DNA of 34,986 bases from positions 1 through 34,986 of the forward strand of contig JASBVW010000001.1 of NCBI GenBank assembly GCA_029961005.1, given 5' to 3'. Source of the DNA: Bacillota bacterium (GTDB lineage Bacteria; Bacillota; UBA5301; JASBVW01). A model generated the notes under the pieces. That model made no database searches. It was not told the origin of the DNA and worked only from the letters and a program-made list of their open reading frames with translations. Shown piece after piece: positions 16,082 through 24,475 of this stretch; within the stretch, counting starts at the first letter, position 1, and every line of letters starts with the position of its first letter. A program made the position numbers and the translations under genes.

Positions 16082-16564
16082 CTATTTCTTCTCCTCCGCC
16101 TTCTTTCCTTCCGCCTGGGCCCGCTGCAAGACCAGCTCGGTGATGTCCTTCCCTCCGTAAAGCACCGCCTGCTGGTCCATCACCACTGCCAGCCCTTCCT
16201 GGCGAGCCACCGCTTCGATGGTGGCGAGGATCTTCTGGCGGGCCTGGCGCAAGAGGGCCTCCTTCTGGGCGTCCAGCCCGGCCTGGTACTGCTGAAACAG
16301 CTTCACCTTCTCCTCCTGGCTCAGGTTCTTGGACTTTTCGTCGTATTCTTTCTGCAGGCGCGCGGTCTCCTGCTCCAGGCTGGCCTGCACCTCTTTCATG
16401 GCCGGGAATTCGTTGAGCAGGCGCATCGTGTCTACCACGCCCACCTGGGACAGCTTGTCCGCCCGAGTAACCGAAAGGCTGGCCGCCAACGAGACCACCA
16501 GGGCCACCGCCGACACCGCAGCCAGCGCCAGGATGAACTGCCTTCGCTCATTGAGTTTCAACAT
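16082..16564 (-). CDS. Skp/OmpH periplasmic chaperone, first of three
   Basis: The product has 160 residues with an N-terminal hydrophobic segment (about 10-32) that may stay as an anchor. Then comes the Skp strand VGVVDTMRLLNEFP, a coiled-coil arm (residues 55-115, QASLEQETARLQKEYDEKS) and the closing VLYGGKDITELVL. Skp trimers hold unfolded outer-membrane proteins in the periplasm and deliver them to BamA, whose gene lies just upstream. The ATG at 16564 has GGGGGAG upstream. Length and layout match the family (about 160). It heads a row of three paralogues sharing the same opening strand and closing DIT motif. Confidence 0.9.
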   Translation of the reverse strand: MLKLNERRQFILALAAVSAVALVVSLAASLSVTRADKLSQVGVVDTMRLLNEFPAMKEVQASLEQETARLQKEYDEKSKNLSQEEKVKLFQQYQAGLDAQKEALLRQARQKILATIEAVARQEGLAVVMDQQAVLYGGKDITELVLQRAQAEGKKAEEKK

Positions 16565-16605
16565 CGCTTCACTCCCCCAAAATTTTACTGACCGCCAACG
16601 GTACC

Positions 16606-16611
16606 ATTATA
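16606..16611 (-). promoter_or_regulatory. Candidate -10 element before skp1
   Basis: In the 52-base gap upstream of the first Skp gene the minus strand reads TATAAT, a perfect sigma-70 -10 hexamer, in a window otherwise poor in A/T. A TG lies a few bases upstream but not at the extended -10 position. No good TTGACA-like element was found 16-18 bases upstream, so this is a tentative internal promoter. Confidence 0.35.
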
Positions 16612-16616
16612 CGGCA

Positions 16617-17996
16617 CTAAAGATTTCCCTGTACCCTCAGCCAAAAGCGGGCCCGGTCGTCGCCCACCAGCTCCACCGCCATGAACTCGTTCATTCTCAC
16701 CTCTATCCCCACCTCCATACCGCGGCCGGCGAAAGATCCGGAGCCATCCGCCGCCCCGCCGACGGCCACCCCGCCCAAGCCGGTGCTGATGTGTAAGGTC
16801 TCGCGGGGACCCAGCCGGTGCCTGATCTCCAGCCGGGAAAGCCGGGCGGCCGGGTCGTAGCTGAGGTCCAGCCTGGTGGTGGGCGGAAATTCCCAGCCCG
16901 CTCCCACCTGCCACTCCGCGTGGAGGTGGTTGAGGATGGTTCGGTTGGCCAGAAAGGCCTCGCCCCTCTCCCCGACCCGCCAGCCCAGGTGCCCTTCCAG
17001 GGAGGGGTCCGGGGCGCTCTGGCCGATATTCAGCACCGCCAGGAGAGAGAAGCGAAAGGCCGTGGAATCCAAGTCCAGCTCCAGGGCCGCTTCCGGAGCA
17101 GGGTTGATTTGCACCTTGGCCCTGAGGCCGTAGCGGCCCACCCCCGCTTTCTCTTCAATATACTGCTCCAGGGCCGCCGCCAGGTTCCGGCGATAGCGCT
17201 CTAGCAGCGGCACTGGAATCCCCTCCAGCAGCCGGGCCTGCTCCTCAATTTGGGGCTGGAGGCTGTGCACCACTACCCCGGGCAGGGTGGAGGAGCGCAG
17301 GAGAACCCTCACCCGCTGTACCACCGGCGGGTCCGGGGTCAGCCTGACCCGGAGCTTCACCTCTTCCCCCCACTCGCCGGCCACAGCCGCGCGGTAGCCG
17401 GGCAAGGCCTTGGCCGCTACTCCTTCCACCAGGGGAGCCAAGGCAAAACGGGCCCATTCCATAGCCTCCACCGGCGCCCCCACCACCAACTCCTCCACCT
17501 GTCCCTGGAGGGCGGCCAGCTCGCGGTCCAAAGCCGCCTGTAGCCTGGGATGGAGTCCGTCGACCTGCACCTGCAGCTCTACTTTCCGCACCCGCGGCCC
17601 CCGCGGCTTTAACTGAATGGTCAGGAGGGCCGTGCGGCCGGGCTCCAGGCGGACGGTCTGAACTTCAAACCCGCTCAAGACGCGGGTAAAGACCTCCTGA
17701 ATGGCTCTCTCCAACGGCCCCCGCAGGTACTGGACGTCGTCCACCTTCTGGTTCAAGAGGACGGCCTCCCCCACCACCCGCAGGCTGCTTTCTATGCGTT
17801 CCAGGAGGCCAAAGCGGGGCAGCCCGTCTTCGGCCAGCACCCGCACCGCCACAGACTGCACGCGCGGAGGCTCCGGCGCCGTTTCCCCAGCCTCTGCCGC
17901 CCGGGCGGCAGGTGCAGCGACAAGGAACCCGGCGAGGAGGAAGGCCCCTATCCGTCGCCGGGTGGCCCTGGCCCATGCGCGGAGGAGTCCAGGCAC
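16617..17996 (-). CDS. Unrecognised secreted protein, possibly an outer-membrane protein
   Basis: No family was recognised. The 459-residue product has a signal peptide (about 12-34, ending in ARAAEA). An alpha/beta region of about 280 residues follows, with alternating charged helices and strands (VQTVRLEPGRTALLTIQLKP, VKLRVRLTPDPPVVQRVRV) that could be POTRA-like or chaperone-like. The last 160 residues alternate polar and hydrophobic residues in strand-like runs (LHAEWQVGAGWEF, TTRLDLSYDPAARLSRLEIRH), compatible with a small beta-barrel or beta-sandwich. It ends FWLRVQGNL, without the usual terminal Phe. GTG at 17996 has GGAGGG nine bases upstream. Its place between bamA and the first skp gene suggests a role in barrel assembly. 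Confidence 0.65.
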   Translation of the reverse strand: MPGLLRAWARATRRRIGAFLLAGFLVAAPAARAAEAGETAPEPPRVQSVAVRVLAEDGLPRFGLLERIESSLRVVGEAVLLNQKVDDVQYLRGPLERAIQEVFTRVLSGFEVQTVRLEPGRTALLTIQLKPRGPRVRKVELQVQVDGLHPRLQAALDRELAALQGQVEELVVGAPVEAMEWARFALAPLVEGVAAKALPGYRAAVAGEWGEEVKLRVRLTPDPPVVQRVRVLLRSSTLPGVVVHSLQPQIEEQARLLEGIPVPLLERYRRNLAAALEQYIEEKAGVGRYGLRAKVQINPAPEAALELDLDSTAFRFSLLAVLNIGQSAPDPSLEGHLGWRVGERGEAFLANRTILNHLHAEWQVGAGWEFPPTTRLDLSYDPAARLSRLEIRHRLGPRETLHISTGLGGVAVGGAADGSGSFAGRGMEVGIEVRMNEFMAVELVGDDRARFWLRVQGNL

Positions 17997-18011
17997 TGAG
18001 GTTTACCCTCC

Positions 18012-19718
18012 CTAAAAGGCCTGCCCAAAGCTGAAGTAGGTCTGGGCCTGGCGCCCCGGTGCGCCAAAGCCGTGGTCGATCCTGATCACGCCCACCGGCG
18101 TATCCACGCGCACCCCGAGGCCGAAGTTGGAGACCATCTCGTCCAGGCGCAGGGGCTCGTCCCTCTTCCAAGCTTTGCCCAGGTCGAAAAAGACCGCTCC
18201 CTGCAAGTTTTGGACGATCCAGAAGCGGTACTCCGCGTTCAAGACCAGCTTCTTGTCCCCGACGAAGTAGTTGAGGGGATACCCCCGGAGGGTATCGGAT
18301 CCGCCCACGGAGAAGAGCTCATGGGGCGGCACCGACTCGCCGGTGATGAGACCGGCGTCGAGGTGCAGGGCCACCGTCTGGCCGGCCCACCCCGCCTTGT
18401 AGTACTGGCTGAGGTCCACCTCGTATTTGTTGAAGATCCAGTCGCTGCCCAGAAACTGAGGGGCAAACTCCGCCGAGACCGAGCGCCGGCCGCCGGAGGT
18501 GGGGCGCAGGATGAAGTCCCGGGTGTCGTTGACCACGGAGAAGGTCAAGCTGCGGGTCTTGCCGTACTGAAAGTCCGGGTTCACGTAGCCCTCGTACCTG
18601 GTATCCTCCACGGTCAGGCGCCCGGAGACCCGGGTGAAGTCGTCCAGCCGCCGCCCCAAGGTGACGTCGCCCCCCGCTTCGTATTGGTTGTACGTGTTTC
18701 CGTACTCGTCCACCCGATTGAGCAGCCGCCGGTTGTAGAGATTGAACCCGCCGAAGGTCCCCCGGTCGTCCAGGTAGGGCTCAAAGAACCCCAGTTCCCA
18801 GGTGTTCTTGTTCTTTCCAAATTCCCAGCGCACGTTGACCCGCTGGCCGCGGCCCAGGAAGTTTTCGTCCGCCACCTCCAGGTAACCCACCAGGCCATCG
18901 CTGGAGCTCCAGCCGGCGCCGGCGGCCGCCGTGCCTGTCTTGCGCTCCTTCACCTCGATGGTGAGGTCGGTGACGTCGGGGTCGCTCGTCTCGCTGAACT
19001 TGCGGGAGACCTCATCAAAGAAACCCAGGTTGGCCACGCGGCGCAGGTCCGCCTGGAGCTTCTTCAGGTCCAGGACCTCCCCGGGTCGGGTCCTGATCTC
19101 CCGCCGGATCACGTAGTCCTTGGTCTTTTGGTTGCCGGTGATCTCGATCTTGCCCACGCGGGTCTCCGCCAAGACGATCTTCACGATCCCCGCGTCGGTA
19201 ATGGCCACGTCTTTGATCCGGGCCGGGATCCCGTACTCTTGAAAGCCCTTGTCCAGAAAGCGCTTCAACCCTTCCTGGAGCTTGTTGAGGTTGAGGATCT
19301 CCCCTACGGCAATGCCCAGTTCCCCCTTGAGCTGCTCGACCGGGAAGAGGGAGCCGCCGGTGATCTCGATGCCCTTGACGATGGGATTCTCCACCACCGC
19401 GAAGACCACCTTGGCTCCGCCCGGCTGCTCGCTCAGCCGGGCCCGGACGTCAAAGAAATAGCCCAGATCGTGGATGGCCTGCAGGTCCTTCTTCAGCGCT
19501 TCCTCGCTCACCGGCTGCCCGACCTTGGTCTCCTTGACCGCCTCCAGGATGACGTCCGCCGGTACGTAGTGATTTCCTTCCACGGCGATTTCGGTCGCTA
19601 TGGGGTTGGCTCCCCGCGCGGGCGGGACACCCCACCCCAAAAGAAACAGACCGGCTACCGCGAGCAACAAGACGCTTGGTGCTGCGACAGTCCGCATGCG
19701 CTGCTGCAAGTAGTTCAC
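18012..19718 (-). CDS. bamA: Outer-membrane protein assembly factor BamA
   Basis: The product has 568 residues with a signal peptide (about 1-36). Three POTRA domains follow at about 40-112, 113-188 and 189-262 (each with an IxGN/GGS-like turn and a LGYFF- or LGFFD-like helix end). A C-terminal barrel starts near 265, containing the LRGYP equivalent of the VRGF lid-loop motif and ending in a terminal Phe (YFSFGQAF). BamA inserts beta-barrel proteins into the outer membrane. Enterobacterial BamA has five POTRA domains; three is the compact form seen in diderm Bacillota and some other phyla. GTG at 19718 is supported by GAGGAGGAG five bases upstream. Gene context (TamB, Skp paralogues, lpxD) is the conserved outer-membrane biogenesis neighbourhood. 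Confidence 0.96.
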   Translation of the reverse strand: MNYLQQRMRTVAAPSVLLLAVAGLFLLGWGVPPARGANPIATEIAVEGNHYVPADVILEAVKETKVGQPVSEEALKKDLQAIHDLGYFFDVRARLSEQPGGAKVVFAVVENPIVKGIEITGGSLFPVEQLKGELGIAVGEILNLNKLQEGLKRFLDKGFQEYGIPARIKDVAITDAGIVKIVLAETRVGKIEITGNQKTKDYVIRREIRTRPGEVLDLKKLQADLRRVANLGFFDEVSRKFSETSDPDVTDLTIEVKERKTGTAAAGAGWSSSDGLVGYLEVADENFLGRGQRVNVRWEFGKNKNTWELGFFEPYLDDRGTFGGFNLYNRRLLNRVDEYGNTYNQYEAGGDVTLGRRLDDFTRVSGRLTVEDTRYEGYVNPDFQYGKTRSLTFSVVNDTRDFILRPTSGGRRSVSAEFAPQFLGSDWIFNKYEVDLSQYYKAGWAGQTVALHLDAGLITGESVPPHELFSVGGSDTLRGYPLNYFVGDKKLVLNAEYRFWIVQNLQGAVFFDLGKAWKRDEPLRLDEMVSNFGLGVRVDTPVGVIRIDHGFGAPGRQAQTYFSFGQAF

Positions 19719-19736
19719 GGGCTCTCCTCCTCAATT

Positions 19737-19759
19737 AAAAAAGATTGGCCGGGTCGGCC
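19737..19759 (-). terminator. Intrinsic terminator-like hairpin immediately before bamA
   Basis: On the minus strand GGCCG (19759-19755) pairs with CGGCC (19751-19747) around a three-base loop. AATC and a run of six T (19742-19737) follow. The bamA ribosome site GAGGAGGAG begins only a few bases later, and no promoter was seen between. The stem is short, so termination may be partial. It could reduce bamA expression relative to the sigma factor gene, or end the upstream unit. Confidence 0.5.
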
Positions 19760-19796
19760 TGGCCCTGCCCTGTGGCGGGGCGAGCTCCCTGCCGGG

Positions 19797-20507
19797 CTAC
19801 GGGTGTCCGGCTGAGCCGCGCAAAGAATCAGAGGCCAGTTTGACCAGCTGGTTGAGATCTAACTCGATCTGGGGAGCCGGCCGGTCAGCCTCGGCTGCGG
19901 CGGCTGCCGGATCGGCCGCCGCCGGAGCAGCCGCGGCCGGCGCCACAGGCTCCGCGAGCGCCGGGGTCGGGCCGCCACCGGTCACCCCGTCCGCCCCTTT
20001 AACCTCCTCGGCCGCACTCAATTCTCCGCCTCCGGCAGCGGTGGAGGCAGCGAGGGGCGCGGTCGGCACGGCCTCAGCCCCCACCGGCCGTACAGCCGCC
20101 ACTGCCTTGGGCCGCGGAGCAGGGGCCGGAGGCTGCTCCCGCGGCGCCGGCGCTGCAGGAGCAGGAGTCACGGCCGCCACGGGGGTCGGCAAAACCGGGG
20201 CCGCAGCCGGCTGGGCCAGCCACCCGAGCACCGCCAGGGCCACCGCCAGAAGACCGCCCCCCCAGGCCGCCGCCCGGAAGAGGCGCCCCCGGGGCCGGGC
20301 GTCCGCCCTGCCGGGCAAAGCCCAGGCCTGCCGGCGCACGGACCTGCCCTGCCGGCTCATCTCCCAAGCGCGGCGCACCTCCCCCAGAACCAGGGAGAGG
20401 GTCAACTCGCCCCGCACCGGATTATCTTTGCTGAACTCCTGCTCGGCCTGCTCCAGCCACTGCCTGGCAAAGCGCAGATGCCGCACCACCCCGTGCTTTT
20501 CACCCAT
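19797..20507 (-). CDS. Unrecognised one-pass membrane protein next to a sigma factor
   Basis: No family was recognised. The 236-residue product has a charged N-terminal domain of about 78 residues rich in helix (HLRFARQWLEQAEQEFSKDN) with no signal peptide. One transmembrane segment follows at about 83-102 (AAWGGGLLAVALAVLGWLA), then a long Pro/Ala-rich stretch and a short acidic tail (APQIELDLNQLVKLASD). This predicts a cytoplasmic N-terminus and an extracytoplasmic tail. Being directly downstream of a sigma gene, with AAGGAGG eight bases before its ATG, it may be a membrane-bound anti-sigma factor. It lacks the HxxxCxxC zinc motif of common anti-sigma domains. The Pro-rich tail also resembles TonB- or TolA-like spacers. 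Confidence 0.6.
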   Translation of the reverse strand: MGEKHGVVRHLRFARQWLEQAEQEFSKDNPVRGELTLSLVLGEVRRAWEMSRQGRSVRRQAWALPGRADARPRGRLFRAAAWGGGLLAVALAVLGWLAQPAAAPVLPTPVAAVTPAPAAPAPREQPPAPAPRPKAVAAVRPVGAEAVPTAPLAASTAAGGGELSAAEEVKGADGVTGGGPTPALAEPVAPAAAAPAAADPAAAAAEADRPAPQIELDLNQLVKLASDSLRGSAGHP

Positions 20508-20521
20508 CGCTCCACCCTCCT

Positions 20522-21172
20522 TTACACCCGTGCCAGATCAGGCAGCTCCCGAGCCAGCATGCCGCGCAGGCGCCGAATGGCCCTGCGCTGGAGCCGGTAG
20601 AGGTATGAGGTGGTAATGTTGAGCTGGGAAGCAATGCGGGAAGGCTCCTGCTCGGCTACATAGACGCCGTTGACCACCGCCTGCTCCTTCTCCGGCAGGC
20701 GATGCACCAGCCGGGCCAGGGTACGCCTGAGTTCCCACCTCTCCAACTGCTCCTGCGGCTCGGAGGTATAGCCCTCGCCGCCCACCGCCAGCTCGCCTGC
20801 CCAGGCCGGTGAAGACTCCTCCCAGGAGAGGGGAGCCGGTTCTCCGCGGACCTCCCGGAGGTAGTCCAGGATGTAGCCGCGGATCCACCGGCGGGCGTAG
20901 GCGCTAAACGGAACCCCGCGCCGGTGGTCAAACCGCTCCACCGCTTCAATCAGCCCGACAGTCCCTTCCTGGATCAGATCCAGCACAAAATGCTCTTCCA
21001 AGCCGTAGTTGCGGGACGCCACCAGCTTGAGCACCAGGGACTGATAGAACTCGATCAGGAGGCGCCGGGCCTCCAGGTCGCCCTCTTCTTTATAGCGCGA
21101 CCACAGCTCCTGCTCCTCCTCTGGAACCAGGGGCTTCACCTGTCGCAGCGCTTCTAGGTATTCCTTGAGCAT
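20522..21172 (-). CDS. RNA polymerase sigma-70 family factor
   Basis: The product has 216 residues from the ATG at 21172. Region 2 is clear: LVASRNYGLEEHFVLDLIQE, GLIEAVERFDHRRGVPFSAY and ARRWIRGYILDYLRE, covering core binding and -10 recognition. An acidic and Gly-rich linker replaces most of region 3. Region 4 is a helix-turn-helix (RLPEKEQAVVNGVY, then EPSRIASQLNITTSYLYRLQ). It is therefore a small alternative sigma, closer to group 3 than to ECF factors. The frame stays open to a GTG at 21256, but that extension is unlike the family; the chosen ATG has only a modest GGTGGGG ribosome site, so the start is uncertain. It lies 90 bases from tamB and 14 bases before a one-pass membrane protein that could regulate it. 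Confidence 0.85.
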   Translation of the reverse strand: MLKEYLEALRQVKPLVPEEEQELWSRYKEEGDLEARRLLIEFYQSLVLKLVASRNYGLEEHFVLDLIQEGTVGLIEAVERFDHRRGVPFSAYARRWIRGYILDYLREVRGEPAPLSWEESSPAWAGELAVGGEGYTSEPQEQLERWELRRTLARLVHRLPEKEQAVVNGVYVAEQEPSRIASQLNITTSYLYRLQRRAIRRLRGMLARELPDLARV

Positions 21173-21262
21173 AAGCCCCACCGTTGGAGTTCTTCGACTG
21201 TTCCAGGGCAATTCCTTCCGCTCTCCCACAACAATTCGTGACAGAGCGGCCACCACTTGGGA

Positions 21263-24200
21263 TTAGAACCTGAGCTTGCCCTCCAAACCCAGCCAGACCT
21301 CACCCCGGCTGTCGAATCCGCTGGTGAAGACCACTCCCGGCTTCAAGCGGTATTCGAAGCGCAAGGACTCGTCTGGTTTTTCCAGGTTTAAACTGCGGCT
21401 GTAGGTGACGTACAGGTCGTCGACCAGGTACTTGCCGAACTGCATCTGCACCTGCTCCTCGGCAAAGCCCCGCTCCAGCCTGAATTCGTCCAACTGAAGC
21501 ACATCCCGCACCGCATGCTCCAACCCTTTAAAGACGGTGCCGCGGATCTCCTCATCCAGGAGGCTCAGCATCTCCTGGCCGGTGACCTCCCCCGCCTCGC
21601 CGCCCCGGAGCAGGCGGGAGATCCTCCCCGTCAGAGCCAACCGCTCCAGAATCTCCTCCTCCGAAAGCGGAGGGTCGGAAGAGAGCTGCAGGTCGAGCTC
21701 CGGCACCTGGCCGGAGATGCGCAAGCCGATGAGGGCATCCTCCGCCCTGGCCTGAGCCTTGACTTCCAGCTGAGGATTTATGCCGTGCAGCGAGGTAAAG
21801 ACCGCCGAACCCTCGCTCACCCGGAAGACGGTGCCCAAATAGACGATGACGCCGCGGGTGGCCTCCGCCCGCCCCGCTAGGGTGGGCTCCCTGAGGGTCC
21901 CGCCGATCTTCAGCCGGCCGTAGGCCCGCACATCCACGCTCTCGCCGCCCACGATCCGGACGTCGTCGGCATTGGTCAATTCCACGTCCAGAGCGGCGTC
22001 GAGCGGAGAGTGGCCCCCTCCCAGGTGGCCGCCCAGGTTAAGGGTGGTCCTGGCCAGCTGCACCCTTCCCTGCAAGAGAGGGAGGTTCGCCGGCCCGCGC
22101 AGGGAGAGATCGGCATCGATCAGGCCGTCCAGGAAGGAATCGGAGTAGTGCAGATCCTCGGCCTGGAGGTACAGGTCCACCTCCTGCACCGCCAGGCCTC
22201 TCAGGGTCAGGATGCCCCTCCCGGCAGCCGTACCCTCGTTTACCTGCGCGCTGGCGCGCTCGATCACCACCTGGTGGCCGCGGAAGAGCAGGCGCCCTTC
22301 CCCCTCCGCCACCGTAAAAGGAGGGGCGGAGAGAGAGAGCTGCTCGAACTGGAAAGCGCCGTAGACCCCCACCTCATCCCAAGGGCCGATTAGGCGCAGG
22401 TTCAGGGCACCGCGCCCCTCCTGAATGGCCTGGCGCCCCCAGGCCAAATTGAGGATCTTCAAGCTCCCCCGCGGCAGCGAGACGGTCAAATCCACCGGTG
22501 TAGCCGCCGCCCCGGCGGCGACGCTCAGGCGCTCCGCCAGTGCGGGGGGAAGAGGAATCCTCCCCTCCACCTGGAGGAGCTGGCCGTCCGCAGCCACCTG
22601 TAGCCCTTCCAGCTCCACCGCTCCCTCCGCCAGGCGCACCGTCCCCTCCGCGCGCTGGAAGGGGACCTCACCCATGCGCCCGTCCTCCAGGTCGAAGGAG
22701 CCCTCCAGGCAGGGGGAGACCGCCGACCCCGTGATCCTAGCCTGTCCGCTCAACTTCCCCTCGAGCGGGAAAGCAGGGTCCCACATCCTCAGCACGGACT
22801 CTACCGCAAAGGACTCTGCGGCGACGGAAAGATCCAGTGCGCCGGCGGTACTCCAAGTTCCGCGGGCCGAAAGGCTCCCTCCCCCCTTTTGCACCACTAA
22901 GAACCTCTCCAGGGAGACGCGCTCGCCCTCCATCTCCATAGCCAGGGCAGCGGTCAGGTCCCCTTCCCCCCGGCGCCCCTCCGCCGCCAGCAGGTTCACC
23001 CTCACCCGGGGGTGGGAGGCGCGCCCGGTCAGCCAGGCGGTGCCGTCGCAGAGCGCTTCCACCCCCGCCGGGGGCCGTTGATCGGCGATCTTGAGCAACT
23101 CCGAAAGCCTGGCTCGCCTGAACTCCACCTTGACTTCGAAGGCCGGGTCCGGCTGAAGGGCCAGCTCCCCATTCAGGGTGTACTCTTCCTGGCCCCGCTG
23201 GAGCCGCAGCCCGGTGAGGTACAAGCGCCCGCCTCTGTATTCCACCGGTCCGGCTGCGCGGTCCAAAAGATAGGGGCCCAGCACCAGGCTCTGGGCTTTG
23301 ACCTCCCCGCCCAGGTGAGGGTCTTTGAGCGTCCCCGAGAGGCGGCCGGTAAACTCCACCGTGCCCGCCGCCCGGCCCAGGCTGGCCGCCAGTTGCGGAA
23401 AAGCCGCCAGTTGGACCTGCTCTATCCGGAGGTCGATGGCCAGCTCCTCCCCCTGGATCGTGCCGCTGCCGTAGCCGCTGCCCAGGGGGCTTTCGATGGT
23501 AAAGGAATCCAGGAGAATTTCCCTCCCGCGCCCTTTGAACTGGATTTCGGCCCGCCGGAAGTCCTGGCCGGCCACCCGGCCTTTCGCTACCGACACCTTC
23601 CCCTCCAGAGCAGGCGCGGAGAGCGGGCCATGGAGGGCCACCTGCCCGTAGGCTTCCCCCTTGAGATCCCAGGAGACCCCGGCCAGGCGCAGGAGATCGG
23701 CTATCTCACCCCTTTCCACCTCCCCGGTCAGGCGAGCCACGGGCCCGGCCGCCTCGAAGAGCAGTTCCCCCTCCAGCCGGTAGGCGGAGCTTCCGTGCAG
23801 AATCGCCACCTGTTCCAGCTCCAGCCGGGGCCGCTGCCACCGGAGATAACCCTCGGCCCGTTCAAAGGTCCGATCCCGCCAGGCGGCTTCAGCGACCCCG
23901 AACCAGCCGGAGACCGCCGGGTCGGCCAGGGAACCCTCGACGCGCCCGTGAAAGCGCAGGCGCCCTCTCACCTCGCCGGCGCCCGCCCTGCCGCGCCACT
24001 CCTCCGGCAAAAGCGGCCAGAGCTCCGCCAGGTCGACCTGGCGGAGGTCCACCGCCAGCGCCAGCTCTCCCTCCGGGGAGACCTCGCCCGAAGCTACAGC
24101 CACAGCACCCCGCCGGAAGACTTTGAGCTCGTTGAAGTGCCAGACGCCCCCTGCCAGCATAAAGCCGGCCTCCAGCCGGTCTGCTTTCCAATTCCGGAAC

Positions 24201-24475
24201 GAAGGCCCTTGCACCGCCAGGTCTCCGGTGAGCCGGACCTGCTCTCGTCCCCACCCTCGCCCGGACCCGACCAGCCGGCCCTCCAGGAGCCCTTCGCACT
24301 GAGGAACCCCGGCCAGTCCGGCGTCCCGGAGGGCGCGGGAGAGGGTGGCCAGATCCACCCTCTGCACCCGGAGGACCCCCGCAAAGGCCCAGGGGTTCCC
24401 CCGGCCGCCCACCACCCCTTCCCCGGTGGCGTCACCGGCTGGGCCGCGGACGGCCAGGCGGCGGACGGTCCACAC
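21263..24475 (-). CDS. tamB: TamB (DUF490) main and C-terminal part, after the frameshift
   Basis: The frame encodes 1070 residues of repetitive beta-strand sequence typical of TamB/AsmA-like bridges (repeats such as LSGTLKDPHLGGEVKA and GRLSGTL). It ends in the conserved DUF490 C-terminus: LRLVGGESVDVRAYGRLKIGGT-like (here VRIVGGESVDVRAYG), NPQLEVKAQARAED, PPLSEEEILERLALTG, FGKYLVDDLYVTYSRSL and a final GLEGKLRF. The apparent GTG at 24475 has no signal peptide or anchor, so this is not an independent gene. Joined to the upstream frame it makes about 1478 residues, a normal TamB length. It sits upstream of sigma-factor and bamA genes, matching its role with BamA-family barrels in outer-membrane lipid homeostasis. 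The last residue is Phe, usual for the family. Confidence 0.88.
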   Translation of the reverse strand: MWTVRRLAVRGPAGDATGEGVVGGRGNPWAFAGVLRVQRVDLATLSRALRDAGLAGVPQCEGLLEGRLVGSGRGWGREQVRLTGDLAVQGPSFRNWKADRLEAGFMLAGGVWHFNELKVFRRGAVAVASGEVSPEGELALAVDLRQVDLAELWPLLPEEWRGRAGAGEVRGRLRFHGRVEGSLADPAVSGWFGVAEAAWRDRTFERAEGYLRWQRPRLELEQVAILHGSSAYRLEGELLFEAAGPVARLTGEVERGEIADLLRLAGVSWDLKGEAYGQVALHGPLSAPALEGKVSVAKGRVAGQDFRRAEIQFKGRGREILLDSFTIESPLGSGYGSGTIQGEELAIDLRIEQVQLAAFPQLAASLGRAAGTVEFTGRLSGTLKDPHLGGEVKAQSLVLGPYLLDRAAGPVEYRGGRLYLTGLRLQRGQEEYTLNGELALQPDPAFEVKVEFRRARLSELLKIADQRPPAGVEALCDGTAWLTGRASHPRVRVNLLAAEGRRGEGDLTAALAMEMEGERVSLERFLVVQKGGGSLSARGTWSTAGALDLSVAAESFAVESVLRMWDPAFPLEGKLSGQARITGSAVSPCLEGSFDLEDGRMGEVPFQRAEGTVRLAEGAVELEGLQVAADGQLLQVEGRIPLPPALAERLSVAAGAAATPVDLTVSLPRGSLKILNLAWGRQAIQEGRGALNLRLIGPWDEVGVYGAFQFEQLSLSAPPFTVAEGEGRLLFRGHQVVIERASAQVNEGTAAGRGILTLRGLAVQEVDLYLQAEDLHYSDSFLDGLIDADLSLRGPANLPLLQGRVQLARTTLNLGGHLGGGHSPLDAALDVELTNADDVRIVGGESVDVRAYGRLKIGGTLREPTLAGRAEATRGVIVYLGTVFRVSEGSAVFTSLHGINPQLEVKAQARAEDALIGLRISGQVPELDLQLSSDPPLSEEEILERLALTGRISRLLRGGEAGEVTGQEMLSLLDEEIRGTVFKGLEHAVRDVLQLDEFRLERGFAEEQVQMQFGKYLVDDLYVTYSRSLNLEKPDESLRFEYRLKPGVVFTSGFDSRGEVWLGLEGKLRF

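Noticed and set aside
21173..21256. Sigma factor start at 21256
   Set aside because: The 28 extra residues do not resemble any sigma region and the family-like sequence starts at MLKEYLEALRQ; kept as a minor alternative.
24094..24472. Last 126 codons of the TamB N-terminal frame as real protein
   Set aside because: Composition changes abruptly to Ser/Trp/Gly-rich and the other frame carries TamB-like sequence across the same bases.
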